A stretch of DNA of 64,000 nt from contig CM077155.1 in the NCBI GenBank assembly GCA_039583875.1, positions 5,692,043 through 5,756,042 of the forward strand, given 5' to 3'. Position 1 is the first letter of the stretch, and each line of letters starts with the position of its first letter. A model generated the notes under the pieces. That model was not told the origin of the DNA and made no database searches. It worked only from the letters and a program-made list of their open reading frames with translations. Of the stretch, positions 1-11,249 are shown in pieces. Made by a program: the position numbers and the translations under genes. Origin of the DNA: Platanthera guangdongensis. Its lineage: Eukaryota; Streptophyta; Magnoliopsida; Asparagales; Orchidaceae.

Positions 1-217
1 TAGGCGAAGGGGGAAAGTGGATGTACCCAAACCTTGGAGAACCACTATAAATTTGTGTGTTCACTGTGTGCATGATTTATTCTGTGATTGCTGATTGATT
101 GCTGTGAAAAATTAGTTATAACTCTGAGATATAATCTGCAATCTACCTAAAAAGTTTAAAAAGATTTAGTCACCTATTCACCCCCCCCCTCTAGGTGATT
201 AGGTACAATTTCTTTCA
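1..217 (+). repeat. Element A 5' LTR, terminal 217 bp
   Basis: It matches the last 215 bp of the 3' LTR (11034-11248) with about four substitutions and two extra C in a C run. It ends in CA at 216-217, two bases before the PBS. It includes the block GGGGAACCACTATAAAT-like (around 37-52) that recurs in all copia LTRs of the window. Confidence 0.93.
170..198 (+). other. U5 hairpin with C-rich loop, element A 5' LTR
   Basis: Stem TCACCTA (170-176) pairs with TAGGTGA (192-198) around a loop of TTCA plus nine C and TC. The same structure is at 11203-11229 in the 3' LTR. The stem sequence differs in other elements but stays complementary (see findings). Confidence 0.6.
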
Positions 218-219
218 AG

Positions 220-230
220 TGGTATCAGAG
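220..230 (+). other. Primer-binding site (initiator Met tRNA), element A
   Basis: TGGTATCAGAG starts two bases after the LTR CA end. It is complementary to the 3' end of plant initiator tRNA-Met, the usual minus-strand primer of copia elements. Confidence 0.92.
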
Positions 231-329
231 GGAGGTTCCTCAAAAAGGGACATAACTGTCTGAGTAGATCCTGTTGGCAGATTCAGTGAAATCAAGGACA
301 GATTCAGCATAATCAAGAAAATCAAGAAA

Positions 330-2365
330 ATGGGTTCAACAGAGACTCATAAGGAACTTGGATCCATGAAGTTGCGCATTTGCAGAAAATAGATTTTTGG
401 CATCTGGAAAGAAAGGGTGAGACTATTTATGGAAGCCTCAGACCCTAGAATTTATATCACAGTTAAAGAAGGGCCATATGTGCCTATGAAGGTTTCAGTC
501 CTGGATGCAAATCAGAGAACACCTAAGGACTTTTCTGAAATGACAAAAGATGAGATAATTCTAGCCACAATGGATAAGAGGGCTCAGAATATCATTGTAA
601 GTGCCATAGATGATGCTACATTTCAGAACTTGATACACTGTAAGACATCAAAGGAGATGTGGGATACTTTGATAGTGTACATGGAGGGTTCAGAAGAAGT
701 CAGGTAGGACAGAAAGTCTTTGTTAAACCAGGAATATGAAAGTTTCAGGCAAGGTAGGTCTGATAGCATAACAGAATGCTATAAGAAATTCTATAGGATA
801 GTTAATGAGTTAATGTCCTATGGAAGAGATTTCAGCAACTATGAGCTGAATGATAAGTTCTTAAGGTCCCTAACAAATGATTGTGACACCAAGATCTGTG
901 CCATAAGGGAAATGGCCAAGTTAGCAGATATTCCTCATCCAACTTTATTTGGAAAACTGCTGTCCTATGAAATGCAGTTGATGGTAAGGAAAGAAGAGGA
1001 GAAGACTACCAGAAGTGAGCACAAAGAAAGAGCAGTGGCATTCAAGACAGAAGCCACCAAGAAATACAAAAGTAAGTCTCCATCTCCACCTCTAAAAGTG
1101 GCAGATACTGAGTCAGATGATTCAGAAAGCAGAAAGTCTGAAAGCAGTGAGAGTGATGAGGACTTTGCAGCTTTCACAAGACACTTTCAGAAGTTCCTAA
1201 AGAATAAACAGAGGAGGACTAAGCCATCCACTTCACAGGGAAAATATGACTATTATCAGAACAAGAAGTCATCAAAGAAAGACAGGAGAAAGCCCAAGTC
1301 AAGCAAATCAACTTTATCAAAAATTGTATGCTATTGCTGTAACAGACAAGGACATGTTATTGCAGACTGTCCAGAGAAAAGGAAAGAGTCAACAGATACG
1401 AAAAAGACTCAATTCAAGGGCAATAAGGAAAGGTCTTTTGTTGCCAAGAAGGACAAAGGCCTGTCAGACATGTCTTCTTCAGAAACTGAGTCAGAAGCTG
1501 AAACCTACATAGGACTGTTTGCTGGAGAAGAGCAAGAGGAGTTCATCCAGCTAATGAACTCTATATATAAGCAAGAGGACAATCAGTGCAAAGGACTGAT
1601 GGCCTTAATAGAAGGTGACAGAATCCAGGATCAGCCTGGACCTAGTAAGGTACAAAATTGTTCTTTAAGTTCAATTTCTAGTGCTAGTTCAGATTCAGTT
1701 ACATCAACATCAAGTGATGCCAGTGGATCTAAATCTGAAGAGGATATTCATCAGTTGATTGATGAATATAGAGTTCTGTTGCAAGCTTTTAAGAAAAGCA
1801 AATCCTTGGCCAAGAGTCAAGCTAAGCAAATTGTTAGTCTCAAAGAGGCTACAACTGATTTTGAGAAGCTGATTGATCAAAAGTTAAATGAAATAGCCAG
1901 ACTGAAAATATAACTGTTATTCAGATGGGGACTATAGCATTTAAGAATGATCAAATTAGAAATCTGGAGATTAGTCTTCAGAAGGAGAGAGATATAGTTG
2001 CTAGGTTTTCTAAACCAAAGTCTGTTCTACCTTTGATTGATGAGTTTATACCTCACAAGGGTAAAATTGGACTGGGGTTTACTAAACCTTCTAGGACTGT
2101 TCAGTCCAAGTCTAAGGGCAAAGCCCCAGCTCTCAACAAGCCAGCTGTAGATAGAATAGCTAGGGTTGTACCTAAGCAAGGGTACAATAGATTTGAGTGC
2201 TGGTGTTGTGGTAAGGTTGACCATTATGCCATAGACTGTTGGCACAATTCTAGTGCCAAGATGAGTAGCAAACTGCCTGTTGGAAGATCTACAGGTAGCT
2301 TTGTTAAGAGGCAAACTAACCAGCACCAAGGACCCAAGAATTCTTTGGGTTCTAAGGTCAACTAA
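330..2365 (+). pseudogene. gag: gag of element A (capsid/nucleocapsid), interrupted
   Basis: Gag forms the retrotransposon particle and binds its RNA. The likely start is ATG 330; one frame runs to 1913, broken by TAG at 390-392 and 705-707, and the C-terminal part continues in another frame from 1925 to TAA 2363-2365. The N-terminal part (IWKERVRLFME, about 410-700) is the UBN2-type copia Gag domain. Two CCHC knuckles are visible: CYCCNRQGHVIADC near 1327-1368 and CWCCGKVDHYAIDC near 2198-2239. Between them is a long Ser/Glu/Lys-rich stretch with coiled-coil character. The two knuckles and about 680 codons are longer than the usual copia Gag, as in Sireviruses. The final stop is followed in the same frame by protease. 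Inactive as read. Confidence 0.9.
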
Positions 2366-2371
2366 TCTGTT

Positions 2372-5300
2372 TTGCAGGTGAGTCCAAGTGGCCATGCCCC
2401 AATATGGTACTTGGACAGTGGATGTTCCAGGCATATGACTGGAACTAGGGGTTTACTAAAGGACTTCACACAATCAAGGATGGTCCTAAAGTCACCTTTG
2501 GTGGTTCTGAAAAAGGAATCATCGAGGGTTTTGGTAATATTTCTAGCACCCATATAACAATTACTCAAGTGGCTTATGTTAAAGGTTTGAAACATAACCT
2601 TATTAGTATAAGTCAACTGAGTGATTTAGGATATGACATCTCATTTGTCAAAAATGGTTGTCATATCAAGAGATCAAATGATCAAGAGATCATTTTGACT
2701 GGTTATAGAAAAAGGAATGTTTATTGCCTAGACATTATGTGTGAGGCCAATGGTTCTCCTGTGTGTCTTGTAGCTGATGAGAAAGTCTCTCATTGTGTCA
2801 AATGGCACAAGAGGCTAGCCCATCTTAACTACAAGACAATTGGACAACTCTTTAGCAAAGAGTTAGTGAGGAATGATCCTCAAGTTAAGTGTATTAAAAA
2901 TGGGATATGTTCAGCTTGTCAAAAGGGCAAGCAGACTAGATCCACCTTTAATAGCATTGAAAACAAAGATATTGTGAGCTGTTTATACCTCTTGCATATG
3001 GATCTCTTTGGTCCTATGCCAGTTCACAGCCTAGGTAGGAAGGTCTACATATTTGTGGTTGTAGATGACTACTCAAGATTTTCCTGGGTGTTCTTCCTTA
3101 GACAGAAATCTGAAACACCTAATATCTTTTATAGCTTTGTCAAACAAATTCAGAATGAGTTAGACAGTACAGTGGTCAAAATAAGAAGTGAACATGGTAC
3201 TGAATTTCAGTCTGAAAGTATGACAAAACTATGTGAAGAATTTGGGATATTTCAGGAATTTTCTTCACCAAGAACAACTCAGCAAAATGGCATTGCTGAA
3301 AGGAAAAATAGAACCTTGATTGAGGCTGGTAGAACCCTATTAAGTGATACATCTCTCCCAGAATATTTCTGGGCTGAGGCATTTAATACTGCATGCCATG
3401 TAATTAATAGGGCTACCATTACTAAAGGCCACAATAAGACCCCCTATGAGATTGTGAAAGGCAGAAAACCAAATTTATCCTATTTCAGGATTTTTGGTTG
3501 TAAATGCTTTATACTTAATAATGGAAAGTCTTACTTGACTAAGTTTGCTGCCAAATCCCAAGAGGGGATCTTTGTTGGGTACAACAATAATAGTAAGACA
3601 TATAGAGACTACAACTTGACTACTCAAGTTTTAAAAGAGTCAGTACATGTATTATTTGATGAAACTAGACTTATTAACAATGAATTGTCTAGTAGTATTT
3701 GTAGCTCCACAGGCGTGACTAAGAAGATGGACAAGCTCACTATTGAAGAAGGATCTACTGCAAGTCAGCATGTAGATGATAGTGGCTATTGTTCAGGGGG
3801 AGTACTACATGCACCTGATGCAGAAGAAGACCAAGGAGTGCAGCAAGTTGAAGAAGCTGAAGGAGTTCAACCTGAAGCCAGGCTGCCTCCAGCTAGTAGA
3901 CATTTGAGAGATCATCCAGCAAATCAAATTATTGGTGATCTAAGTCAAGGGGTACAAATAAGGAGCAGAAATATGAGTGCAGTACTCTACTCCAGTTTAC
4001 TATCCCAAGTAGAGCCAAAGAAATTTGAAGAAGCCATCCTAGACCCTCATTGGATTGAGGCAATGTAAGAGGAGCTGAATCAGTTCAAGAGATGCAAAGT
4101 CTGGGAGCTTGTTCCTAAACCAAGAGACCACAACATAATTGGAACCAAGTGGATCTTTAGGAACAAGATGGATGAATATGGAGTGATTATTAAGAATAAA
4201 GCAAGACTGGTTGCTAAGGGATATAGACAGGAAGAAAGTATTGACTTTGATCAAACCTTTGCTCCAGTAGCCAGACTGGAAGCCATAAGAATGTTCCTGG
4301 CCTATGCAACCTATCAAGGATTTAAAGTATACCAAATGGATGTTAAGTCAGCATTTTTGAATGGCAATCTGAAAGAGGAAGTATATGTGAAACAACCATC
4401 AGGTTTTGTTGATTCAACTCAACCTAATTATGTCTATAGACTTAGGAAGGCTTTGTATGAGTTAAAACAAGCCCCTAGGGCTTGGTATGAAACCCTGTCT
4501 AGTTTCCTCATTGAGAATAAATTCACAAGGGGGAAAATAGACAAGACTCTATTCCTTAGGGAATCCAGAGGCAAGATCATACTAGTCCAAATTTATGTAG
4601 ATGACATAATATTTGGGTCTACTGAAAATAGTCTTTGCCGAAAGTTTGCAAAAGTAATGCAAGGATAATTTGAGATGAGCAGTATGGGGGAACTTAAGTT
4701 ATTCTTGGGTCTCCAAGTTAGACAGACTGAGAATGGTTTATCCATATGCCAGTCTAAGTTCACCCTAGAATTAATAAGGAAGCATGATATGAAATCTTCC
4801 AGTACCATGAAAACTCATATGGGGTCAAGTATGTCTCTTAGCAAAGATGATGCAGGGAAACCTGTAGATGAGACTTTATATAGAGGGATAGTTGGATCCC
4901 TATTGTATTTGAATACAAGTAGACTAGATATCATGTATGCTACATGTGTCTGTGCTAGGTACCAAGCATTCCCTAAAGAGTCTCATTTGACAGCAGTCAA
5001 AAGGATTCTGAGATATCTTAAGGGCACTCCTTATTTAGGCCTTTGGTACCCTAGGAATGGAGTTTTTGAACTAACAGGTTATTCAGATGCAGATTTTGCA
5101 GGCTGCAAGTAAGATAGAAAAAGTACAACTAGAACCTGTCAATTCCTAGGTGGAAGACTGATATCATGGAGTAGCAAGAAACAAACAAGTGTGGTTATCT
5201 CCACAGCAGAATCAGAATATGTGGCTGCAGGAAGTTGCTGTGCTCAACTTCTATGGATACAACATCAACTAGAAGACTATGGTATTCAAGTAAGTAGAAC

Positions 5301-5538
5301 ACCACTGTTTTGTGATTCTACTAGTGCTATATCTATTGCAAACAATCCTGTTTCCCATAATAGAACTAAGCACATAGAGATCAAATATCATTTTCTAAGG
5401 GAACATGTTGAAACAGAAGATATTTCACTAGAGTATGTAAATACAGATAATCAACTAGCAAATATGTATACTAAGCCTTTAGAAGAAACCAAGTTCAATA
5501 GGTTTAAAATTGAATTAGGTATGTTAAACTTAGAATAA
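2372..5538 (+). pseudogene. pol: pol of element A (protease, integrase, RT, RNase H), interrupted
   Basis: The polyprotein matures Gag, copies RNA and integrates the cDNA. Domain order: protease with WYLDSGCSRHMTG (about 2402-2440); pre-integrase WHKRLAHLN (2803-2830); integrase core with LHMDLFGP, RSEHGTEF and a QQNGIAERKNRTLIE block (2990-3320); reverse transcriptase from about 4130 with [22 protein letters not shown] and YVDDIIFG (4594-4617); RNase H with YSDADFAGC and STAESEYVAAGSC (5080-5240); end LGMLNLE. A frameshift lies between about 2490 and 2560. From 2569 to 5538 one frame is kept, broken only by stops at 4066, 4666 and 5110. Dead as read, though catalytic residues are mostly present. 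Confidence 0.93.
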
Positions 5539-5566
5539 GTTTACAGAAATGGCTAAGTAAAATAGT

Positions 5567-6011
5567 GTCGACACACAGAGTTGTCTGTGTCGAGACATAA
5601 AATTGGTGTCGACACTTCAGAGAAAAGGTGTCGACACATCTAGGAAGTTGATGTCGACACTTCAGAAAATTAGTGTCGACACATGCAGGGTCGGTGTCGA
5701 CACAACCAAGGTGGTGTCGACACTTAGGATTTACAGAGAATTAGACAAGTAAAGTCTCGACTACGTGTCGAGCTAAGCTGTGTCGACACATAAATAAGTG
5801 TCGACACATATATTCTGTCGACTATACTTGTGTCGACACATAGTTGTCGAGACATTATAAGTCAGTGTCGACACTTTTCAATAGTGTCGACACAATTTAA
5901 GTTAGTTGACGCGCCCTTTCATCTTCAACTCTAGAAAGGTATAAATAGGATTTCGCCATTGTCTATCGACACACTCACCAAAGTTTCGAGACCAAACTTG
6001 TGTGTCGACAC
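5567..6011. repeat. Internal GTGTCGACAC palindrome array of element A
   Basis: By eye there are twelve exact copies of the 10-bp palindrome GTGTCGACAC plus variants (for example CTGTCGACTA, TTGTCGAGAC) at irregular 15-45 bp spacing. The array sits between the end of pol and the third ORF and runs past the TATA box at 5940. The same motif fills the U3 of the 3' LTR (9299-10215). Confidence 0.9.
5940..5947 (+). promoter_or_regulatory. TATA box upstream of the element A third ORF
   Basis: TATAAATA lies 106 bp before the ATG of the third ORF and just after the dense part of the palindrome array. The array-plus-TATA order copies that of the LTR (array, then TATATATA at 10351). It suggests a separate internal promoter; transcription itself cannot be seen here. 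Confidence 0.55.
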
Positions 6012-6045
6012 CTCTCTTCTCTCAATTCAAATTCTTCAAACCCTA

Positions 6046-8874
6046 ATGGCGCCCAAGCTCGAAGAGAACGTGAATGAAGGATATGAACTGGTGCGGCATG
6101 CGTTTGAAGACGCAGAACCAGAGATCAAGGATGTGGTTACCCTAGTTGCAAACTCAGGGTTAGATTTTCTTGTTTCAGAGCCGACCAAAATATGGAAGAA
6201 AGAAGTTCTATAATTTCTGAATGGAGCAACCCTAGACGAGTCTGGACTCAAGATAAAGTCAAGGGTTCATGGAGAAAAGGTGAAGGTCTCACCTAAGAGT
6301 TTGAGAAAGGTACTACACCTACCAAGGACTAAGGAAGAAGATGAAGTTTCTGCTTCTAAGACCAGATAAGCTTTAACATGGTGTGGACTGGATTCCAAGA
6401 TGAAAATTGGATGTGTATAATAGGAAAGGCATGAACAATCAAGGCAAATTTCTCTCAGAAATTGTTGGCAAGGTGATCCTGTGCAAGTCTGGAGGACATG
6501 ACAGAGTTTCAGCACATATGTTCAGTCTCATGACAAGGTTAATCTTCCAACTAAACACTGATTGGTCTGGAGTAGTGTTTGAGAAGATTAAGGAGAGTCT
6601 GAAGAAACCCAATTTGGGTAGGATACTAAGTCTTTACTTGGCTGGTAGTTTACCAGAAGTAATGAGCCAAGCTGCAGGCTCTAAGATCAATCATATGAGG
6701 AAGTTGGACATGAGGATCTTCTCAAGATGGGATAGGGTCTTGACTAAGGAGATGCCAACACCTGAGAAGGAAACAACCCTAAAGAAGAAGAAGAAGAAGA
6801 CAGCCCCAGTGGTTCAAGATTCCTCTAGTAGCTCTGAAGAGCATGTTGTCTTTACACCAGATGATGAACAAGAAACTGGAACTGCTGGAAAGTCTCCAGA
6901 TAGACAAGATGCTGCAGACAGGAAGGGGGAGCTACCTCAGGCTAGCCCAACACACCAGGATTCCATCCAGGGGGAGCCTTTAGTAGTGGAAGAGCCAACG
7001 CCACTAGAAAGTGAACAAGCCACTCAAACCATCCTTGAGGTAATCACAGAAATCAATCAATTAGATTTCCTTATTGAGAGTGAAGTTATAATTGACAAAT
7101 TATCTGATGTTAATCAGCTACCTCAGATTCATAGCCAACCCCAAGATATTGTCATGGAGGACACATCTGTTGCAGATCAAGTGGAACCACATCAAGTAAT
7201 TGATGAGATAAGAGAATCTCCATCACACCCTCAACAAGAATTTACAATGGAAGATCTCTTCCTTAATCTGGACCAAATAGACTTTGAGAAGGAAAGTGTT
7301 GCTGCTGAGGGGGAGAAGTCCCAAGTTGAGGGGGAGCAAGTGGAGATTCTAGAAGAACCTGCAAGGAAAGAGCCTGAGAAGCCAAAGGATGTTGAGGAGA
7401 TACCTAGGGAGAGGGTAGAAATAGCAAGAACATCAGCTTCTGAAGATGAGGAGGCTACAAGAGCAAAGAAAAGGAAATTTCAAGTCTTTAAAAGAAGGAG
7501 CCAAAATTATAAGAAAGCTCTGCAAACCATTGCACCACAGCCTACACCACAGCCAGCACCATCTGTAGATTACAGTTCTCTGATGGTTGTTATGCAAATA
7601 AAGCTTGATGAGCAAAGGAAAGCAATAGAAACATATATGGATGAGGGGCATAAATCTCTACAGTTTGATCTGGCTCAGGATATTAAGTCTATTAGATTTG
7701 AGATGAATCAAAATAAGAAAGAGATGACTGACTGCTTCGACAAGGGAGGGAATGCAGTGGTCTGCTTAGCTACACATCAGGAGAAGATAAAAACTCAAGT
7801 AGATGATATTGCACTGAAGCAAGGATATGTTTGGAGAACCAGATAAGAATGAATGACAATTTGACTGAATCACACAATGTGATAGTCACTGAGATGCAAA
7901 ATCTGGCTGCTGCTCGCACTACAGCCCTGACCACTGCCAAAGAGGAATTTGATAGAGCATTACAAGAGGGAATCACTGCTGTTACTTCTGCTATTGACAA
8001 CTCTCAGAAGTTAATAACTGAAAAGCTTCAAAGGTTAAAACCTTTCTACAAGGATGGAGTCAATTATCTCAATGCCCAAATCAGATTTCAGAAGGATGAT
8101 CTACGAGATCACATAGAAAGAGAAGTCATAAAGGGGGAGAGGGTGTTAGTCAAAGCCGGCTCTGATCATGCAAAATGGATTTCCAATTCCATCAGAGCCA
8201 CTCTTGGTTATCCTCCTTTATATGATGATGACAATGTAGCAGAGTCTGGGATTAATCCTGCCTATCTTGGAGGTGAGCAAGCTGAAGTAGCTCAGGTGAT
8301 CTATCCTCCACCAGACTTTGATATGATACAAGCTGATGTACAAACAATGTATAGCCAACCTGAGGGAAAGCAAAATGTCATCATAGAAAAAGTGGTTCAG
8401 CCAATATCTGAGGCCATACTGAAAGAACAAGAAGTGTTGCTGAAAGAACAAGAGACTCAGTTGTCTAAGAAGAGGTTCAGAGAGCAAGCTGAACGAAGGC
8501 CTGATTTTGAACAGTGGAGCCCCACTTCAAGGAATATTATCTTAACTGCATGGAAGGCTGCCAAGGACAATGCTCAAGATAGAAATAAGTGGTATTCTGA
8601 ACTTGAGTGGAGAAAGCATGAGTCCAGGCAAGAAGCCATTGTGCAATACAGAAAAAAGGCCAAGATGGGAAAGCTACCTCCTAATGCCCAAGAGCCTAGC
8701 AAGTACTTTCCAAAGCCATATCATTACTTTGAAAGACAAAAGATCAAAGCTGAAGAGCTAAAGAAGAAGGATCTGAAAGGCAAGAAGCCTGTTGCTGCTG
8801 AAGATGTTGAAGCCCCGGTACAAGCAAAGATACAGTCTGGAAAGAGCATTGTAATTAAGGAGGCTGAGAAGTAA
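6046..8874 (+). pseudogene. Third (accessory) ORF of element A, interrupted
   Basis: Function unknown; this is the position of the so-called envelope-like ORF of Sireviruses. The likely start is ATG 6046 (context CTAATGGCG). The frame is broken by stops near 6211 and 6367, shifts before 6407 and again near 7830, and ends at TAA 8872-8874. The N-terminal third carries FLSEIVGKVILC and NLGRILSLYL, matching blocks in the third ORFs of B and C, so the three proteins are homologous. This looks like the putative plant transposon protein domain often annotated in such ORFs. The middle is Glu/Pro-rich and low complexity; 7590-8060 is probably coiled coil; the end (PSKYFPKPYHYFERQ) is basic and shared with B. 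I see no signal peptide or clear membrane segment, which argues against a true envelope. Confidence 0.75.
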
Positions 8875-9144
8875 TAGGATATAATTTATCTTTAGTTTAT
8901 AGTTGTAATATTTTGATTTTAAACACTCTGTAAACTTTTTGTATAATGAATATGACAAAGTTGTTAGAATAATGTGATGTGTGAAAAATCTATTACATAA
9001 TTGTTCTGAGATATATGTGTGTACATGTTTTGTTTAATACATGTTTATGTACTTTCCCTGATTGCATAATCCTGTTTTACATCATACTGTAATTTTGTTA
9101 TGTATGGTGTATATCATTGACTAAGGGTTATGACTTCTCCAAAT

Positions 9145-9153
9145 AGGGGGAGA
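9145..9153 (+). other. Polypurine tract, element A
   Basis: AGGGGGAGA directly precedes the 3' LTR start TGTTGGGTA (9155). It primes plus-strand cDNA synthesis. Confidence 0.88.
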
Positions 9154-9298
9154 TTGTTGGGTACATTGGATTAAATGTACCTGATTTGAAGAAGCCTCAC
9201 CCTACTCAATGATATACATCAAAATGTATTTGATGTATTTTGAGTTGCCTTGTGCAGGTTAAGTATTTGCAGGGAAAGCTGAAAAGTTTCTAAGTCCA

Positions 9299-10215
9299 TG
9301 TGTCGACACCCAGAAGGAAAGTGTCGACACTTAAGAAGACTTGTATCGACACCCAGAGAAGCAGTGTCGACACTTGGAGTACTTGTGTCGACACCCAGAG
9401 AAGCAGTGTCGACACTTGGAGTAATTTTGCCGACACCAGGGATGCAGAGTCGACACCAGACAGAAAGTGTCGACACATACTGGTTGTGTCGACACTCAAT
9501 GAAGAAAAGTCCAGTGAAGCTGTGTTGACAATTAGAAGCAGTGTCGACACCTAGAGGAACTTTGTCTACATCAGAAAGTGTCGTCACTTGAAGGCTGTGT
9601 CGACACTCAGCAAATCTCAGCAGAGTCTAAGTATAAGTGTCGACATAATGAAGAATGTGTCGACACACAGCAGAAGACTCAACACATGAAGAAAGTGTCG
9701 ACATAAAGAAGAATGTGTCGACACACAGCAGAAGACTCAACACATGCAGAAAGTGTCGACACTTGGAAGCTGTGTCGACACTCAGCAAAGTTCAACAAAA
9801 TTCTAAGTACAAGTGTCGACACAAAGGAGATGTGTCGACACTCAACCAAAGTCTCAACAAAAGAAGAGTGTGTCGACACAAGGAGAAGTGTCGACACTCA
9901 GCAAGTATCAACACAGAAGGCATGTGTCGACACCAAAAAGAAGTGTCGACACTGAACAAGTTCAACACAAGAAGATGTATCGACACAAAGGAGTTGTGTC
10001 GACACTTACAAGAAATCAACTAAGTACTGAAGAACAAGGAGTTGTGTCGACACATAATATCAGTGTCGACACATGATGAAGAAGCTGTTTCGAGAAGTAA
10101 ATTCTACAATACAAGGAGTTGTGTCGACACCTTGAAGGCTAGTGTCGACACTTAGTCTACTTGCGTCGACACTTAGTCTATAAGTGTCGACACTTAAAGA
10201 CAGAATGTCTCGACA
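9299..10215. repeat. U3 GTGTCGACAC palindrome array, element A LTR
   Basis: About 25 exact GTGTCGACAC copies and at least ten one- or two-base variants (GTATCGACAC, GTGTCGACAT) occur at roughly 20-40 bp steps. Flanking spacer words such as CCCAGAGAAGCA and ACACAGCAGAAGACTCAACA are duplicated, so the array grew by local tandem duplication. Many short reading frames appear here on both strands only because the motif has no stop codon; they are not genes. Confidence 0.93.
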
Positions 10216-10350
10216 CTTTCAGACAGTTACAGATATTTCAAGAACTGACTGGATGACTTGACAGCTACCATTCCAGCTGGTCTACTACACCTGTCAGAGT
10301 TGTCAGAAAGCTGTTAGGAACCGGATCAGCCGGTCACCATGAAGAAGGCC

Positions 10351-10359
10351 TATATATAG
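10351..10359 (+). promoter_or_regulatory. LTR TATA box, element A
   Basis: TATATATAG lies within a 14-bp perfect palindrome GCCTATATATAGGC, downstream of the array. It is the probable core promoter for genomic RNA. Confidence 0.7.
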
Positions 10360-10840
10360 GCTTATTCTGTCAACAGAAAGAGATGATTGAAAAAGATAAG
10401 AAGATCAAGAGATCAACAACAAGAGAAAGAGAAGAAGATCTAGGTATTCATTGGAGAATCATTTCAAGTGAATATCTAAGTAGTCGGAGAGAGAGAGCTC
10501 CTTCCAAGAAGACAACCGTTGGAACCAGGCTGTGAAGAAGGGTTCGGACCTAGTTCTGAATCTTAAGTTGCAGTGATTGAAGATCAGCTGCAGAGACTAA
10601 ATCCTATTGTGTTCTACATTCAAGAAGCTTTGAAGAAAGCCAAGTGAGGTTGATCTCAGCAGAGTTCTTCCAAGAACTCATCAAGAACCTATCAACTCTT
10701 CTCTCTTATTCAGAGTTGTAGGTATATACTTTGTATTCTAAATTTCTTGTAAGATCCTTAGGGATCTGAGTTGTAAGCCTGTGATTATATAGGCTGAGTG
10801 GTAGGGCCTGTGTTCCTGAGTGTAGGAGATTCATATCTCT

Positions 10841-10911
10841 GAGTGTAGGCCTTGTGGCTGAGTGTAGGCCTTGTGGCTGAGTGTAGGCCTTGTGGCTGAG
10901 TGTAGGTCTTT
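10841..10911 (+). repeat. 19-bp tandem repeats in R/U5, element A
   Basis: Nearly four copies of a GAGTGTAGGCCTTGTGGCT unit, followed by degenerate GAGTGTAGG and CTGAG words to about 11000. Similar GAGTGTAGG words occur in the B LTR at 18795-18905. Confidence 0.85.
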
Positions 10912-11249
10912 GGAGAAGACTGAGTTGTAGGGCCTTGGGCCTGAGCTGTAGGAACCATTTGGGGTTCTGAGTGTAAGATCTGAGGATCTGAGATATAGTG
11001 GAGGAGTTTGGCCGAATCTAGTACACTACTAGATAGGCGAAGGGGGAAAGTGGATGTACCCAAACCTTGGGGAACCACTATAAATTTGTGTGTTCATTGT
11101 GTGCATGATTTATTCTGTGATTGCTGATTGATTGCTGTGAGAAATTAGTTATAACTCTGAGATATAATCTGCAATCTGCCTAAAAAGTTTAAAAAGATTT
11201 AGTCACCTATTCACCCCCCCTCTAGGTGATTAGGTACAATTTCTTTCAA

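Larger units (their letters stand above)
1..11248 (+). mobile_element. Element A: Sirevirus-like Ty1/copia retrotransposon (5' end cut by window)
   Basis: The order is 5' LTR end, tRNA-Met PBS, gag with two CCHC knuckles, protease, integrase, RT, RNase H, palindrome array, third ORF, PPT and 3' LTR. Integrase before RT defines copia; the long gag, the iMet PBS and an extra ORF downstream of pol are typical of the Sirevirus lineage. The 3' LTR is followed directly by pol codons of another copia element, so A is inserted in element B. The left target-site copy lies outside the window. The LTR tails (1-217 and 11034-11248) differ by about four substitutions and a C-run length, so the insertion is young, yet gag, pol and ORF3 all contain stops. 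Confidence 0.93.
9155..11248 (+). repeat. Element A 3' LTR (2094 bp)
   Basis: It starts TGTTGGGTAC after the PPT and ends TTCTTTCA at 11248. The U3 holds the palindrome array (9299-10215) and a TATA box (10351); R/U5 holds 19-bp tandem repeats and the conserved GGGGAACCACTATAAAT block. The next bases (AAAAG, 11249-11253) are the expected right target-site copy, and element B pol codons follow at once. Confidence 0.93.

Noticed and set aside
9219..10076. Overlapping open frames on both strands rich in STLGVDT, CRH and VDTS
   Set aside because: They are translations of the GTGTCGACAC array, which lacks stop codons; no domain and no conserved start.
9299..10215. Regularly spaced short palindromes that resemble a CRISPR array
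   Set aside because: Repeats are only 10 bp, spacers vary in length and are themselves duplicated, no cas genes, and the context is a plant LTR.
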